Assembly: GCA_020049045.1 (NCBI GenBank)
Contig: JAIFLN010000008.1
Coordinates: 1-45,155, forward strand
Length of the DNA stretch: 45,155 nt
Direction: 5' to 3'
Origin: Spirochaetota bacterium
GTDB lineage: Bacteria; Spirochaetota; Spirochaetia; JABEVK01
Shown here: piece by piece, positions 7,407 to 16,165 of the stretch
How the letters are laid out: each line of letters opens with the position of its first letter
How positions within the stretch are numbered: position 1 is the first letter of the stretch
Notes under the pieces: generated by a model
The model's database searches: none
What the model saw: the letters and a program-made list of their open reading frames with translations, nothing else
Told to the model about the DNA's origin: nothing
Made by a program: the position numbers and the translations under genes

Positions 7407-10400
7407 ATGGACTTCAGAGTGAATGCTGTGGCTGGAATGCGTAAAAACGCACTGTACGGTTTGATCCCCCTTTTCCTGACGATTGTCTTGACCCAATCCT
7501 GTTTGACCCTTCCCGAGGACGCTCCGGCGGACGAGGTATGGTCCGATCTGGGCGATCCGGCCAAAGGGATCGCTGCCGTGCTCCACCTGGGACGGTGGGG
7601 CTATGCGGATAAGTGGGGTCGCATGGCCATCATTCCGCAATTCGAGGAAGCCCTGCCTTTTTCCGAAGGCCGGGCTGCCGTGCGCCTGACCAACCGCTGG
7701 GGCTTCGTGGACCTTCAGGGAAAGTACAGCATCCGGCCCAGCTACGAGGAGGTCCAAGCCTACTCCGAAGGTTTGGCACCGGTGCGCACGAAGAAAGGCT
7801 GGGGTTTTCTCTCCTTTTCGGGCAAATTGATCGTCAAGGACGAGTACGACGGAGCGGGTGGCTTTTCCCAAGGCTTTGCGGCGGTCAGGATCGGTACTCG
7901 CTGGGGATACATAGAAAAGGACGGCCGGCCCGCGACAGCTTTCGAATTCGGTGCCGCCGGCAAATTCACCGAGAACCTCGCTCCTGTGGCGACTTTGGAC
8001 ACGGACAACGAATGGGGCTACATAGACCGCCGGGGTAGGTACGTTATCGAACCGACCTTCGACTATGCCCGAAGCTTTTCCGAGGGTCTGGCGGCGGTGC
8101 TCGTGGACGGCAAGTGGGGCTTCATTGACAAGGGAGGCCGCCTGGTCGTCAATCCCCGTTTTGACGCGGTGGGCGAATTTGCCGGCGAGGTGGCCCCGGT
8201 CAAGGAACAGGGACTCTGGGGCATAATCGACACGGAGGGCACCTTTGTTCGCCGCCCTCATTGGATCGAACTGGGCAACTTCAACGATGGTCTAGCCCGG
8301 GCCGTAACCCCCGAGGGGAGGGTGGCACTGATCACCTTCCTGGGCTTCGAGGCCTCGCTGAAGGCCGACCTCAACAAGTCGAAGACCGAGACGGCCACGC
8401 GGGATGCCGCTAAGGCCGATGCGGATTCTATCGAACTGCGGGTCGAAGTGAAGGACCATCTGACGGGCAAGCCGGTTCAAGGCTTCTCCTTTACCCACGC
8501 CCTGGGGAGCTACGGCGAGCAAACCCTCGATGCTTCTATGGTGTCGGGGCCGGACGGCCTCCTATCCGTGCGCCTGGGCGCGGAGCTCTACGGCAAAACC
8601 AAGGAGCTGATCGGAGGCGATGATTCGTTCTTCCCTTGTGTCCTGGACGTGTCCGACCACCGTCCCGGCGGCTATTCCGTCCGTGTTCTTTCGCTCTCGG
8701 TCGATTTGCCCAAGCTGGATCAGGTTCTCTTCACCCAGGAGCAGGCGAAGGATGGGTCCAACGTGCTCCTTCAGCAGGAGGAGTATGAATTCGGTAAGCC
8801 GGGAAAGACTGATGTGCGATTCGACGTCCATTCCGGGGGCTTCAAGATCAAGAAGTACTTCCTACAGCAGGGTACCAAGAGGATCGAGTCTGATAGCGCA
8901 AGCTTCAGCCTGGAACCGGGCAAAGCTTTCTCCGTCGGCGATCCTATCCACGCAGGTGTTGTCACGGATTATCAGAATATGCCCGTGGCGGTGCAGACGC
9001 TGGTCAAACTCAGGAAGAACCCGGCTTTGGAAAAGCCCATAGACATGCCGGTTTCCCCGGGTGTGCAATTGCCGAAGGACATCCCCTTCGCAGGGGGCCA
9101 GAACGGCGAGCTCCGCATTCCCTTTCTCAAGTTCAAAGTGGAATACGAGGAAGAGAAGGTCACCATCTACATCGGTGTCAGCGAAGAATGGAGCAAGAAT
9201 CAGGGAGGCTCATGGCAGGGTTCCTATAAAACCTTTATCAAGGAAACGATGGAGGGCATGCATCAGCTTTCCGAATTGCAGCAGATGTTTAGGAACCAGA
9301 ATTTCGTTCCCCACCAGGAAGGTGTCGGAGTATTCAAATCCTCCGTCGGGGCCTTGGGCTATGTGGAAATGGGATACGGACCAAAGGGACTCGAAGTCCT
9401 GGACGGAGGCATGAAGGTTTTCGGCGAATTCGGCTACGAGTTCACCCAAACGATGATGGCCGGCTTCATCCCCGTCTACGCTTCCCTGGGTATCGGTGGC
9501 GAGGTTGCCGTCAAATTTGCCTCGGACGGCAAACCCCAAGCCTTTGCCGACTTCTTCAGCAATGTGACCCTTACGGTGAGTCCCTATGTGGATGTGGAGG
9601 GAGGGGTCGGCATCAAGGGTCTCCTTTCCATCGGACTTGCCCTGCACGGGGCCATGGAAATCGAATTTCAAGTTCCGAAAAAACATTTCGCGGGCCTTAT
9701 GACCGTGGACTTCTTCCTCCGCTTGCGGGCGCTGTTCGTTTTCACCAAGGAATACCGGCTGGCCGGCAAGAAGTGGCCCTTCGGACCTCATAACCAGCCG
9801 GGGCTCGACGATCCCGGCCCCTGGAAGCTGCCCGATGGTTTTATGGACCAACCGCTTTCCCTGGAAACCAAGGGTTACCTGGCCGCCGGCTCCTCTTGGC
9901 TGGGTGCCGATCCGCCTCCTACAGCTCCTGAAGGCGGGGATCCCCTGACGGTCCAAGCCCTGAAGACCAACATCATACCTGGGAGCGAACCTCTGCTCTA
10001 CGATTTCGCCGGTACTCAGATGCTATTCTGGGTCGACAACGCCTCGGGTAGGGCCCCAGCCGATATGGCCGCGCTCCTGTTTTCCCAACGAAACAAGGAC
10101 GGAACATGGTCCGAACCGAAGATTGTCAGCGACGACGGGACGGCTGATTATGAATTTGCCGTCCAGGAACATCGGGGAAATCTCTATGTCGCCTGGCAAA
10201 ACACTTCCAAAATCTACGGGACGAATTCCGCGGCGATGGAGGACATTGTCAGGCATAGCCATGTGGTGGCCGCAAAATACGATAGCGGGAGCAATTCCTT
10301 CGGGACGCCCAAATGGATCAACGGTATAGTCGATGGTTTTTACTACGGACGTCCGCGGATGGCCAGCGACGGAAAAACCCTCGCATTGACCTATGTATCG

Positions 10401-12173
10401 AATAACAGTGGAGACTATTACCTCAGCAAGGGCATATCCCTGCTCACCCAGATAAGGATGACCGGGAGCGATTGGTCCAACACCTTGGACTCCCTGTATT
10501 TTACGGATAAACCCTTTGTCGGCTACGATATCATGGTCCAGAACGGCCTGACCTATGCTGTTGTGAACCAGGACGGGGACGGAAACCTCCAGACCATCGA
10601 CGATAGGACCGTGCTGATAACCCATAAAGAAGACCGGGCAAAATCCTTCACCATCGACAAGGTCGGTGCCCCCGGGATGTACGGCAATCCCCGATTCGTC
10701 GCTTGGAAGGGCAAGAACGCCCTCTTCTACTACGAGGGGGACGTCAAGACCGGCACAGGAAACATAACGTATTATCCCGATGCCCTTTCCCGTGGTTGGC
10801 CCTCCGGGCGAAAACAGGTGTACAAGCAGAATCTTGCCATGGGTGAGGATTTTTCTTTGGTCAATGGTCCTAAGGATACCCTGGGCATCTTGTCGGTAGA
10901 CCAGGACGTCAAATTGCGCTCCGCCCCGGCCATGACAGTGTATGATGCGTCCAGAGAAAGATGGGGCCTGCCGGCACGGCTCGTTCCCGAAAAGCCGCAG
11001 AACGACAGGCGGGCGGAAGTTCCCCGTGGACTGTGGTCCTCCGGCGACCGTATCGACATCGTATACCGGAGCCTCACTGCCTCCTCCGAAGGCAACCCGA
11101 ACGATCCCCCGCTGACAACAATGGAACTGCTCTCCACCTACGCAGCGCCCGACTTGGCGGTGGATCCAGCGGCCATATACCGGTACTATGGGCCGCAAAA
11201 GGGCGGAGACTTGATCACAGTCAACGTGGCTGTGGAGAACCGGGGCCTTGCGACGGCCACGGGCGTAGGCCTTGAGATACGCTCCAAGGATTTCCAGACC
11301 CACTCGGGCTATTTCAGCTTCCACAAGAATACGGTGCTCCATCCCGGCGAGAAGGCTGTGCTTCCCGTGCAGTACCGTCTGCCGCCGAGCACCGAAGGCT
11401 CGTACAATCTCTACTTCGTCGCAAGCCACCTATCGGGACCGGAGCTGAACAACGGCAACAACGGAGCCCCGGTAAAATTTGCCGAACCCGATTTCGGACT
11501 GGGAACGGTGGACTTGTACCGCCATGGTTTCGAGAGGCATTTCAAAATCCCGATCCAGAACCGCAGCCCCGTCCAGGTCCGCAACGTCCGGCTGACCCTC
11601 TACGACGACCTGGACAAGACCCAAGCCTTGAAGGTCATCGAGTATCCTTTCCTTGAACCGTACCAGGAAGTTCAGGCCGAGCACACGATCAATTTGAACG
11701 AGCTCTTGTGGCCCAAGGCCCAGAAACGCCTGCTCTTCGAGTTGTCGAGCGACGATGTCCGCAAGCCCGGAGACCACAGCAACCCCTTCATTCTGATCGA
11801 TCCCCTGAGCTATCCGGCTTTCTCGCTTTCCATCTTCGACGCCCGCATTGCCGGTACAGGCTACATTTGGGTAAGCGCCGCCGCGTCGAACAACCATCCC
11901 AAGGAGGAGCGGGGAGATTTGCTCATCGAGATCGTGAACAACCGGGGCGTGGTTGAGCGGTCGTACACCCAGCCGGTTGGTGCTAAGCCTGCCGCGACAG
12001 CCGTCGTGTCCCGTTCGTTCGCCGTGAAGGAAGCCCCCTCTTCCTACTCGGTGCGGGTATCCATGAAGAACACAACCCTTTTTCTGCCCGGTTCGCCCGG
12101 GGCGGGGTCACGGATCGAGCTGGGCGGCGAGCCCGTACCGGTAGAAGCGTACGTATCGGGAAACCAAAGGTAG
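7407..12173 (+). CDS. Giant WG-repeat surface lipoprotein with CARDB-like domain
   Basis: A 1588-residue protein beginning at an ATG with GGAGG 7 nt upstream. Residues 11-32 form a lipoprotein signal ending LTQS-C (Cys32), so it should be lipid-anchored and exported. Residues about 55-311 hold seven WG repeats (for example RWGYADKWGRMAIIPQF, RWGFVDLQGKYSIRPSY, KWGFIDKGGRLVVNPRF). Next comes a beta-sandwich-like part (about 342-430). A glycine-rich beta region follows (about 630-795, with YVDVEGGVGIKGLLSIGLAL). Then come strands resembling a propeller (about 865-1180) and a CARDB-like adhesion domain (about 1248-1365, ITVNVAVENRGLATATG). WG repeats are thought to be binding modules; the function of this combination is unknown to me. 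The barrel-like gene follows after 7 bp and is very likely co-transcribed. Base composition looks less G+C-rich than the flanking glycosidase genes, consistent with acquisition. Confidence 0.8.
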   Translation: MDFRVNAVAGMRKNALYGLIPLFLTIVLTQSCLTLPEDAPADEVWSDLGDPAKGIAAVLHLGRWGYADKWGRMAIIPQFEEALPFSEGRAAVRLTNRWGFVDLQGKYSIRPSYEEVQAYSEGLAPVRTKKGWGFLSFSGKLIVKDEYDGAGGFSQGFAAVRIGTRWGYIEKDGRPATAFEFGAAGKFTENLAPVATLDTDNEWGYIDRRGRYVIEPTFDYARSFSEGLAAVLVDGKWGFIDKGGRLVVNPRFDAVGEFAGEVAPVKEQGLWGIIDTEGTFVRRPHWIELGNFNDGLARAVTPEGRVALITFLGFEASLKADLNKSKTETATRDAAKADADSIELRVEVKDHLTGKPVQGFSFTHALGSYGEQTLDASMVSGPDGLLSVRLGAELYGKTKELIGGDDSFFPCVLDVSDHRPGGYSVRVLSLSVDLPKLDQVLFTQEQAKDGSNVLLQQEEYEFGKPGKTDVRFDVHSGGFKIKKYFLQQGTKRIESDSASFSLEPGKAFSVGDPIHAGVVTDYQNMPVAVQTLVKLRKNPALEKPIDMPVSPGVQLPKDIPFAGGQNGELRIPFLKFKVEYEEEKVTIYIGVSEEWSKNQGGSWQGSYKTFIKETMEGMHQLSELQQMFRNQNFVPHQEGVGVFKSSVGALGYVEMGYGPKGLEVLDGGMKVFGEFGYEFTQTMMAGFIPVYASLGIGGEVAVKFASDGKPQAFADFFSNVTLTVSPYVDVEGGVGIKGLLSIGLALHGAMEIEFQVPKKHFAGLMTVDFFLRLRALFVFTKEYRLAGKKWPFGPHNQPGLDDPGPWKLPDGFMDQPLSLETKGYLAAGSSWLGADPPPTAPEGGDPLTVQALKTNIIPGSEPLLYDFAGTQMLFWVDNASGRAPADMAALLFSQRNKDGTWSEPKIVSDDGTADYEFAVQEHRGNLYVAWQNTSKIYGTNSAAMEDIVRHSHVVAAKYDSGSNSFGTPKWINGIVDGFYYGRPRMASDGKTLALTYVSNNSGDYYLSKGISLLTQIRMTGSDWSNTLDSLYFTDKPFVGYDIMVQNGLTYAVVNQDGDGNLQTIDDRTVLITHKEDRAKSFTIDKVGAPGMYGNPRFVAWKGKNALFYYEGDVKTGTGNITYYPDALSRGWPSGRKQVYKQNLAMGEDFSLVNGPKDTLGILSVDQDVKLRSAPAMTVYDASRERWGLPARLVPEKPQNDRRAEVPRGLWSSGDRIDIVYRSLTASSEGNPNDPPLTTMELLSTYAAPDLAVDPAAIYRYYGPQKGGDLITVNVAVENRGLATATGVGLEIRSKDFQTHSGYFSFHKNTVLHPGEKAVLPVQYRLPPSTEGSYNLYFVASHLSGPELNNGNNGAPVKFAEPDFGLGTVDLYRHGFERHFKIPIQNRSPVQVRNVRLTLYDDLDKTQALKVIEYPFLEPYQEVQAEHTINLNELLWPKAQKRLLFELSSDDVRKPGDHSNPFILIDPLSYPAFSLSIFDARIAGTGYIWVSAAASNNHPKEERGDLLIEIVNNRGVVERSYTQPVGAKPAATAVVSRSFAVKEAPSSYSVRVSMKNTTLFLPGSPGAGSRIELGGEPVPVEAYVSGNQR

Positions 12174-12180
12174 GCAGGAT

Positions 12181-13167
12181 ATGAAGTACTCCAAACCCGC
12201 TCGGACCGCTAGTCTTTTGCTGTTTGTTTTCCTAACGACCGTACTTTCGGTTTCTGCTCAGAATAACCTGGCCCAGGAAATCCCTGCATGGTCATCCGAA
12301 ACAAGATTGGGCTTCTTTTTTTCCAGTCCCACCCCGACCAGGGACTGGAACGTCGATGGGGAAGCCGTCGCTTCGACCCAATGGATCCTTCCCGCCTTCA
12401 GGGGGAAGGGGCTCCTCTACGATACGAACCACGTTGCTTTGACGGGCGATGTTGCCCTGTCGTCGGCTAACTTGGAACTCGGCGCCCGCCTTCGCGCCCA
12501 GCCGATCCAAATGTTCAGCCTGGAACTGGGGAACCTCCTGGGAACGGGATGGACCGCAGGACCGGGAACGGTCAAAATCATCGGTCTGGGCATCAACCCC
12601 GCCAAGGACGCCGATCCTATCCGGGAAACGCCTTTCGGCGGTTTCCTCTGGACCTCCTGGCTTTCGGCCAAGGGCTACCTAAGCCTGGAGCAGGCTTTGC
12701 AAAACCCCTGGTGGCGGATCTACCTGGAAGCTGATCCCACCCTGCGGTACCGGTACATGAGTGCCGCGGCGAAGGGAGAAGCCTGGGTGTGGAAGAACGA
12801 CGGAGGCACGAACTTCAACGGATTTCAGTTGGACCAGGCGTATTGGATGGGATACAAGCCGCCATTGATGTACGGGCTTCAGGATATCGCCTTCGGCATG
12901 GGATTCCGCTCTTGGCTTTTCGACGTGGCTTCCCGATCGACCAAGGCGAACAAAGGCTGGGGTTCCGACGATTTGATCTTCCGCATGAATCTCCGTATGG
13001 ACTGGCGCTTTACGGCTTGGTCTTCCTTGGCCCTGCTCGGTTATATCGGCGGGGACGTTGACTGGACCGCCGCCAGCCGGGCCGCCCACCGGTATTTCGA
13101 ATTTCGGGAATACCAGACCCAGTCCTTTGTATTCGGACTGCGCGCTGCGTTTGTGTATGAATGGTAG
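12181..13167 (+). CDS. Outer-membrane beta-barrel-like protein
   Basis: A 328-residue protein with a clear cleavable signal peptide (MKYSKPARTASLLLFVFLTT, cut after VSA). The mature part alternates polar and hydrophobic residues with many aromatic residues at strand ends (LRYRYMS, YFEFREYQTQSFVFGLRAAF). It ends VYEW, an aromatic C-terminus as in outer-membrane barrels recognised by the BAM complex. It starts 7 bp after the giant WG lipoprotein and stops 5 bp from the convergent GH36-like gene. I do not recognise a specific family. The tight pairing suggests a surface complex or an export channel and anchor for the lipoprotein; this is inference. Confidence 0.65.
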   Translation: MKYSKPARTASLLLFVFLTTVLSVSAQNNLAQEIPAWSSETRLGFFFSSPTPTRDWNVDGEAVASTQWILPAFRGKGLLYDTNHVALTGDVALSSANLELGARLRAQPIQMFSLELGNLLGTGWTAGPGTVKIIGLGINPAKDADPIRETPFGGFLWTSWLSAKGYLSLEQALQNPWWRIYLEADPTLRYRYMSAAAKGEAWVWKNDGGTNFNGFQLDQAYWMGYKPPLMYGLQDIAFGMGFRSWLFDVASRSTKANKGWGSDDLIFRMNLRMDWRFTAWSSLALLGYIGGDVDWTAASRAAHRYFEFREYQTQSFVFGLRAAFVYEW

Positions 13168-13172
13168 GCAAT

Positions 13173-15182
13173 CTACTCTTCTGCGGTCCCAAACAGCACC
13201 AGCGCCGCCTCGACCCCGATCCGGCCGAACACCCCGTCCGGGTTCTCCTCGCCGGGGCTGAACGTCAGGCGGGCGCATCCATCGGCAAGCCGCTCCACTG
13301 TCACCGGACCGAGGGCCCACCCTGCGTCCTTGACCCTGTGGCGCGTCACATACGTGACGGGCACCGCCATCGAGCTGAACAGCGAAATCAGCCCGCAACC
13401 CGTTTCCGGGTCGAGCTTTTCGACGATTTCGGGGCTGGAACCGGGGTCGCCGGTCCGCTCGGGGAACGCCTGTGTGATGGCCTCGCGCACGATTTTGTAG
13501 CGGCGCACCGCCTCGCCCCAAAACGCAATACCCTCATTGGTGAGCGCTAACAAGTCGCCCCAAACGCCGTTTTGCCCCAAAAACATCGATGCCAGATTGG
13601 CGATCTGCGAGCCCTGCGATCCCTCGGCCAGGTAGTGGCTCAAGAACAGCGTCGAGGGGATCCAGGTGTCGTAGTCCAGCGGGGTGCGTAGAAAGCGCGG
13701 ACGCGCCGGGCCGGGAAAGGCCAGCACATTGGCGCCCATGCCACCGCCGTTCACCAGCTTGTCGTCAAAGCTCGAATGGTAGGGTCCGTTGTTGATCAAA
13801 AAGTACTTGCCCGAAGCCAGGAATCCCAGACCTACGGCCCGCTTGTCCTCGGTGACATCAAAATCACAAAGGGCCCCGGGACAGGCCTCGGCAACCAAAT
13901 CAGCCACGCGGGCCAAGGCAAGCGGAAGCCCGTAGGCGTAGGCGTCGGCACGTTCCGCGCTGGTGTGACGCTCGTCGCCGTGGTGGTGCAGGGGAGAGTC
14001 GCAGCCATACTGGCCTACCGCGTCCCACTTAAAATAGGTGACGCCCAGTTCACGGTTCAGCTCGATCAATCGCTTGGCAAACAAATCTTCATACCCGCTG
14101 ACCAGACAGTGGTTGAAACTTTCCTCGGTCTCCCAGATCTTCCACGGGCCCGGGAGATCACCCTTCCAGGTGACTCGGGTTTCGGGGGACTGCTTGGCCA
14201 GGCGGCTGGTCACGGCCACCGCTGTGGGGTTGAACCACAAGCCGAGCTTCATGCCGAAGCCACGCAGTTTGGCACGAACCGCCTCCAAGCCATCGGGAAA
14301 CCGCTCCCGGTTGACCTCCCAGTCGCCGGCTTTGAGGAACCAGCCCACATCGAGCACAAATACCTCCACGCCCAACTGGGCCGCCACGTCGATTTCGGCC
14401 AGCATGCGGGCTTGGTTCATCGAGTCGAGGTATTTTTTGCCGTACCAGGTGGCATTGCGCTCTTGAAAGTTCCAGGTGTTATAAAAAAGGTGGGGCTGTC
14501 GGGTGGCCTGGTTCGAGGTCTGTCCCCGCAACAGGAACCGACGGTAGGCTTGCCGCAGCTGGTTCAACCCGCCAGCCACCCGCCCCAGTTGAAAGTAAAC
14601 CGACACAAAGGGATGGTCGGCATCCAGCACTTGGTCGCGGCAGGTGTTGCCCTTCACCGCCTCAAGGTTTATCTGCTTCTTACCCTGGGGGCGAAACGCC
14701 AGAAAGGCATCGGGTGTCTGGCTGCCGTGTTCGTAGGCCCACACCCAGCTCTGGCTTTGATCGGCGGCTTCCCAGGCCAGCAGAGGCCCCATGAGCTGCT
14801 GCCCGTCCCAGCGGCGGCCCACGGGCCGCTCGACCATCCGGTAACTGTGAATCCGCTCGTCAAACTCAGAAAAGCGGACCTCGGTCAGCGTCCCCTGTTC
14901 GGGAAGCGTCAACGTTCCGTAGGTGATGCCCTCGGTTCCCCTCGTTTTCGTCAAAAGGAAACGGTATCCCTGTTCCGCTGAAACGGTGAAACGGTAGCGC
15001 AAAAAAGCCGAGCCGGGTTGCTGTTTGGCCTCGTAGCGCACCGTCAAGCCAGGTAGGCCCGCCACCGGTCCGGAGTGATCGGGCAAGGATGTTTCCTTCC
15101 CGTCAATTTCTAGAACAGGGGTCGTCAAGGGGAGGTCGGAGAGGCCAAAAGCAGCCAGGATTGTTTTCATAAACAGGAGCAT
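13173..15182 (-). CDS. GH36-like alpha-galactosidase (clan GH-D)
   Basis: A 669-residue protein with an N-terminal beta-sandwich (about 1-210) followed by a (beta/alpha)8 barrel and a C-terminal sandwich. TYFKWDAVGQYGCDSP carries the Lys-Trp-Asp nucleophile motif of melibiase-type enzymes. CDFDVTEDKRAVG further on is at the position of the acid/base aspartate, although the usual S-S-G-G-x-R context is altered. EVFVLDVGWF and KLGLWFNP are strand motifs also typical of GH36. No signal peptide. The ATG at 15182 was preferred because a weak GGA/GAG element precedes it; an ATG 4 codons later lacks one. The gene is divergent from the second AraC gene across only 43 bp, so that regulator probably controls it. 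An alpha-galactosidase is most likely, but related alpha-glycosidase specificities cannot be excluded. Confidence 0.75.
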   Translation of the reverse strand: MLLFMKTILAAFGLSDLPLTTPVLEIDGKETSLPDHSGPVAGLPGLTVRYEAKQQPGSAFLRYRFTVSAEQGYRFLLTKTRGTEGITYGTLTLPEQGTLTEVRFSEFDERIHSYRMVERPVGRRWDGQQLMGPLLAWEAADQSQSWVWAYEHGSQTPDAFLAFRPQGKKQINLEAVKGNTCRDQVLDADHPFVSVYFQLGRVAGGLNQLRQAYRRFLLRGQTSNQATRQPHLFYNTWNFQERNATWYGKKYLDSMNQARMLAEIDVAAQLGVEVFVLDVGWFLKAGDWEVNRERFPDGLEAVRAKLRGFGMKLGLWFNPTAVAVTSRLAKQSPETRVTWKGDLPGPWKIWETEESFNHCLVSGYEDLFAKRLIELNRELGVTYFKWDAVGQYGCDSPLHHHGDERHTSAERADAYAYGLPLALARVADLVAEACPGALCDFDVTEDKRAVGLGFLASGKYFLINNGPYHSSFDDKLVNGGGMGANVLAFPGPARPRFLRTPLDYDTWIPSTLFLSHYLAEGSQGSQIANLASMFLGQNGVWGDLLALTNEGIAFWGEAVRRYKIVREAITQAFPERTGDPGSSPEIVEKLDPETGCGLISLFSSMAVPVTYVTRHRVKDAGWALGPVTVERLADGCARLTFSPGEENPDGVFGRIGVEAALVLFGTAEE

Positions 15183-15203
15183 AGTCAGGTCTCGTCTTCC
15201 TTG

Positions 15204-15222
15204 ACACGGATAATCGCCGTGT
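15204..15222. promoter_or_regulatory. Inverted repeat between GH36-like and AraC genes
   Basis: ACACGG, 7 bp, then CCGTGT forms a perfect 6-bp-arm palindrome in the 43-bp gap between the divergent GH36-like and AraC genes. Such a position suits an operator that controls both genes. A TTGACA lies at 15201-15206 and a GATAAT at 15209-15214, but their spacing does not make one convincing promoter. Confidence 0.3.
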
Positions 15223-15225
15223 GAC

Positions 15226-16095
15226 ATGGATGAAAGTACGATGGTAACCTACTATTCCTTCTCACTGCCCAGCCAGGGAGACGGTCCCCCGCTACCCGTC
15301 GATGTCCTTTCGTGCGGTTGTGGCCGGGAAACCTCGCCCAGCTACTCTTGGGACAATGAGCGGCACCAGCGGTACGCAACCCAGGCGGGAGAGGAGTGCA
15401 TTGTTCAGTGGACGTTGGAAGGCTTTGGGTACTTTCAGAATCGGGTTGCCGCCCCTTCCGCCACGTTTACTGTGGGTCCAGGACAAAGTTTTGTTGCCGC
15501 GGGTAACCGACCGTACTCCTATTTTTTGGGCGATAGCCCCCTATGGGTGTTCTACTGGATGAGTCTGGTAGGACCGGCTGCTGATCAGTTGTTGGCTCCT
15601 TGGAAGACCGCAGAGGCCCAGCCCTTCTCTCTAGCCGAGACCGGTCCTGCCCTGCTTACCCTTAAGGCGCTGCTGGCGGAGCTGCAAAACGGCTCCCGGC
15701 CCGACCGCTGGAGGCTTTCGACCATCGGGTATACCTTTTTGACGGAACTTCGGTCGGAGCGGGAACGGGAAACTCAACAGCCAGCCCTGAGGATTCGGGA
15801 CGAGGCGGTGCGGTTCATCACGGCCGACCTGGCGGGAGCCTGTGTGGAAAGTCTGGCCGCACACTTTGGATACCACCCCAAGTACTTCAACGACTACTTG
15901 CGTCGGGCCACTGGACTGACGCCGCACCGGTTCATTCAGCAGGTGCGCATGGAGCAAGCCAAGGCCCTTTTGGTTAAGACGGGGTGGTCGGTGGTGGAGG
16001 TGGCCCGGCAATGCGGGTTCTCAGACCCCGCGCACTTCTCCCGGCTGTTCAAGGCCTTTTCGGGCTGTTCTCCCCGAAGTTATTTTCGTCAATAG
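15226..16095 (+). CDS. AraC-family transcriptional regulator
   Basis: A 289-residue protein. The N-terminal half resembles the AraC arm and sensor domain (WTLEGFGYFQNRVAAP, then FYWMSLVGPAADQLLAPW). The C-terminal 100 residues are a typical double helix-turn-helix (LAAHFGYHPKYFNDYLRR, then VVEVARQCGFSDPAHFSRLF). The first ATG (15226) is used; one five codons later (15241) is an alternative, and neither has a good ribosome-binding site. It is divergent from the GH36-like gene and lies 70 bp ahead of a five-gene-style operon with ABC transporter and sugar enzymes, so it may regulate both directions. Confidence 0.88.
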   Translation: MDESTMVTYYSFSLPSQGDGPPLPVDVLSCGCGRETSPSYSWDNERHQRYATQAGEECIVQWTLEGFGYFQNRVAAPSATFTVGPGQSFVAAGNRPYSYFLGDSPLWVFYWMSLVGPAADQLLAPWKTAEAQPFSLAETGPALLTLKALLAELQNGSRPDRWRLSTIGYTFLTELRSERERETQQPALRIRDEAVRFITADLAGACVESLAAHFGYHPKYFNDYLRRATGLTPHRFIQQVRMEQAKALLVKTGWSVVEVARQCGFSDPAHFSRLFKAFSGCSPRSYFRQ

Positions 16096-16165
16096 TTTTA
16101 TCGGTTTTTCCCATAATTCCCGGGATTGACACTCCTTGGGCGGCCGACCAGCATGAAAGGCAGCC

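Noticed and set aside
10023..11429. 468-codon minus-strand open frame inside the giant WG gene
   Set aside because: The plus-strand frame has a lipoprotein signal and domain repeats; the minus frame shows no motif.
15201..15229. Strong promoter for the second araC gene
   Set aside because: TTGACA at 15201 has no -10 at 16-18 bp, and the GATAAT at 15209 has no -35 partner.
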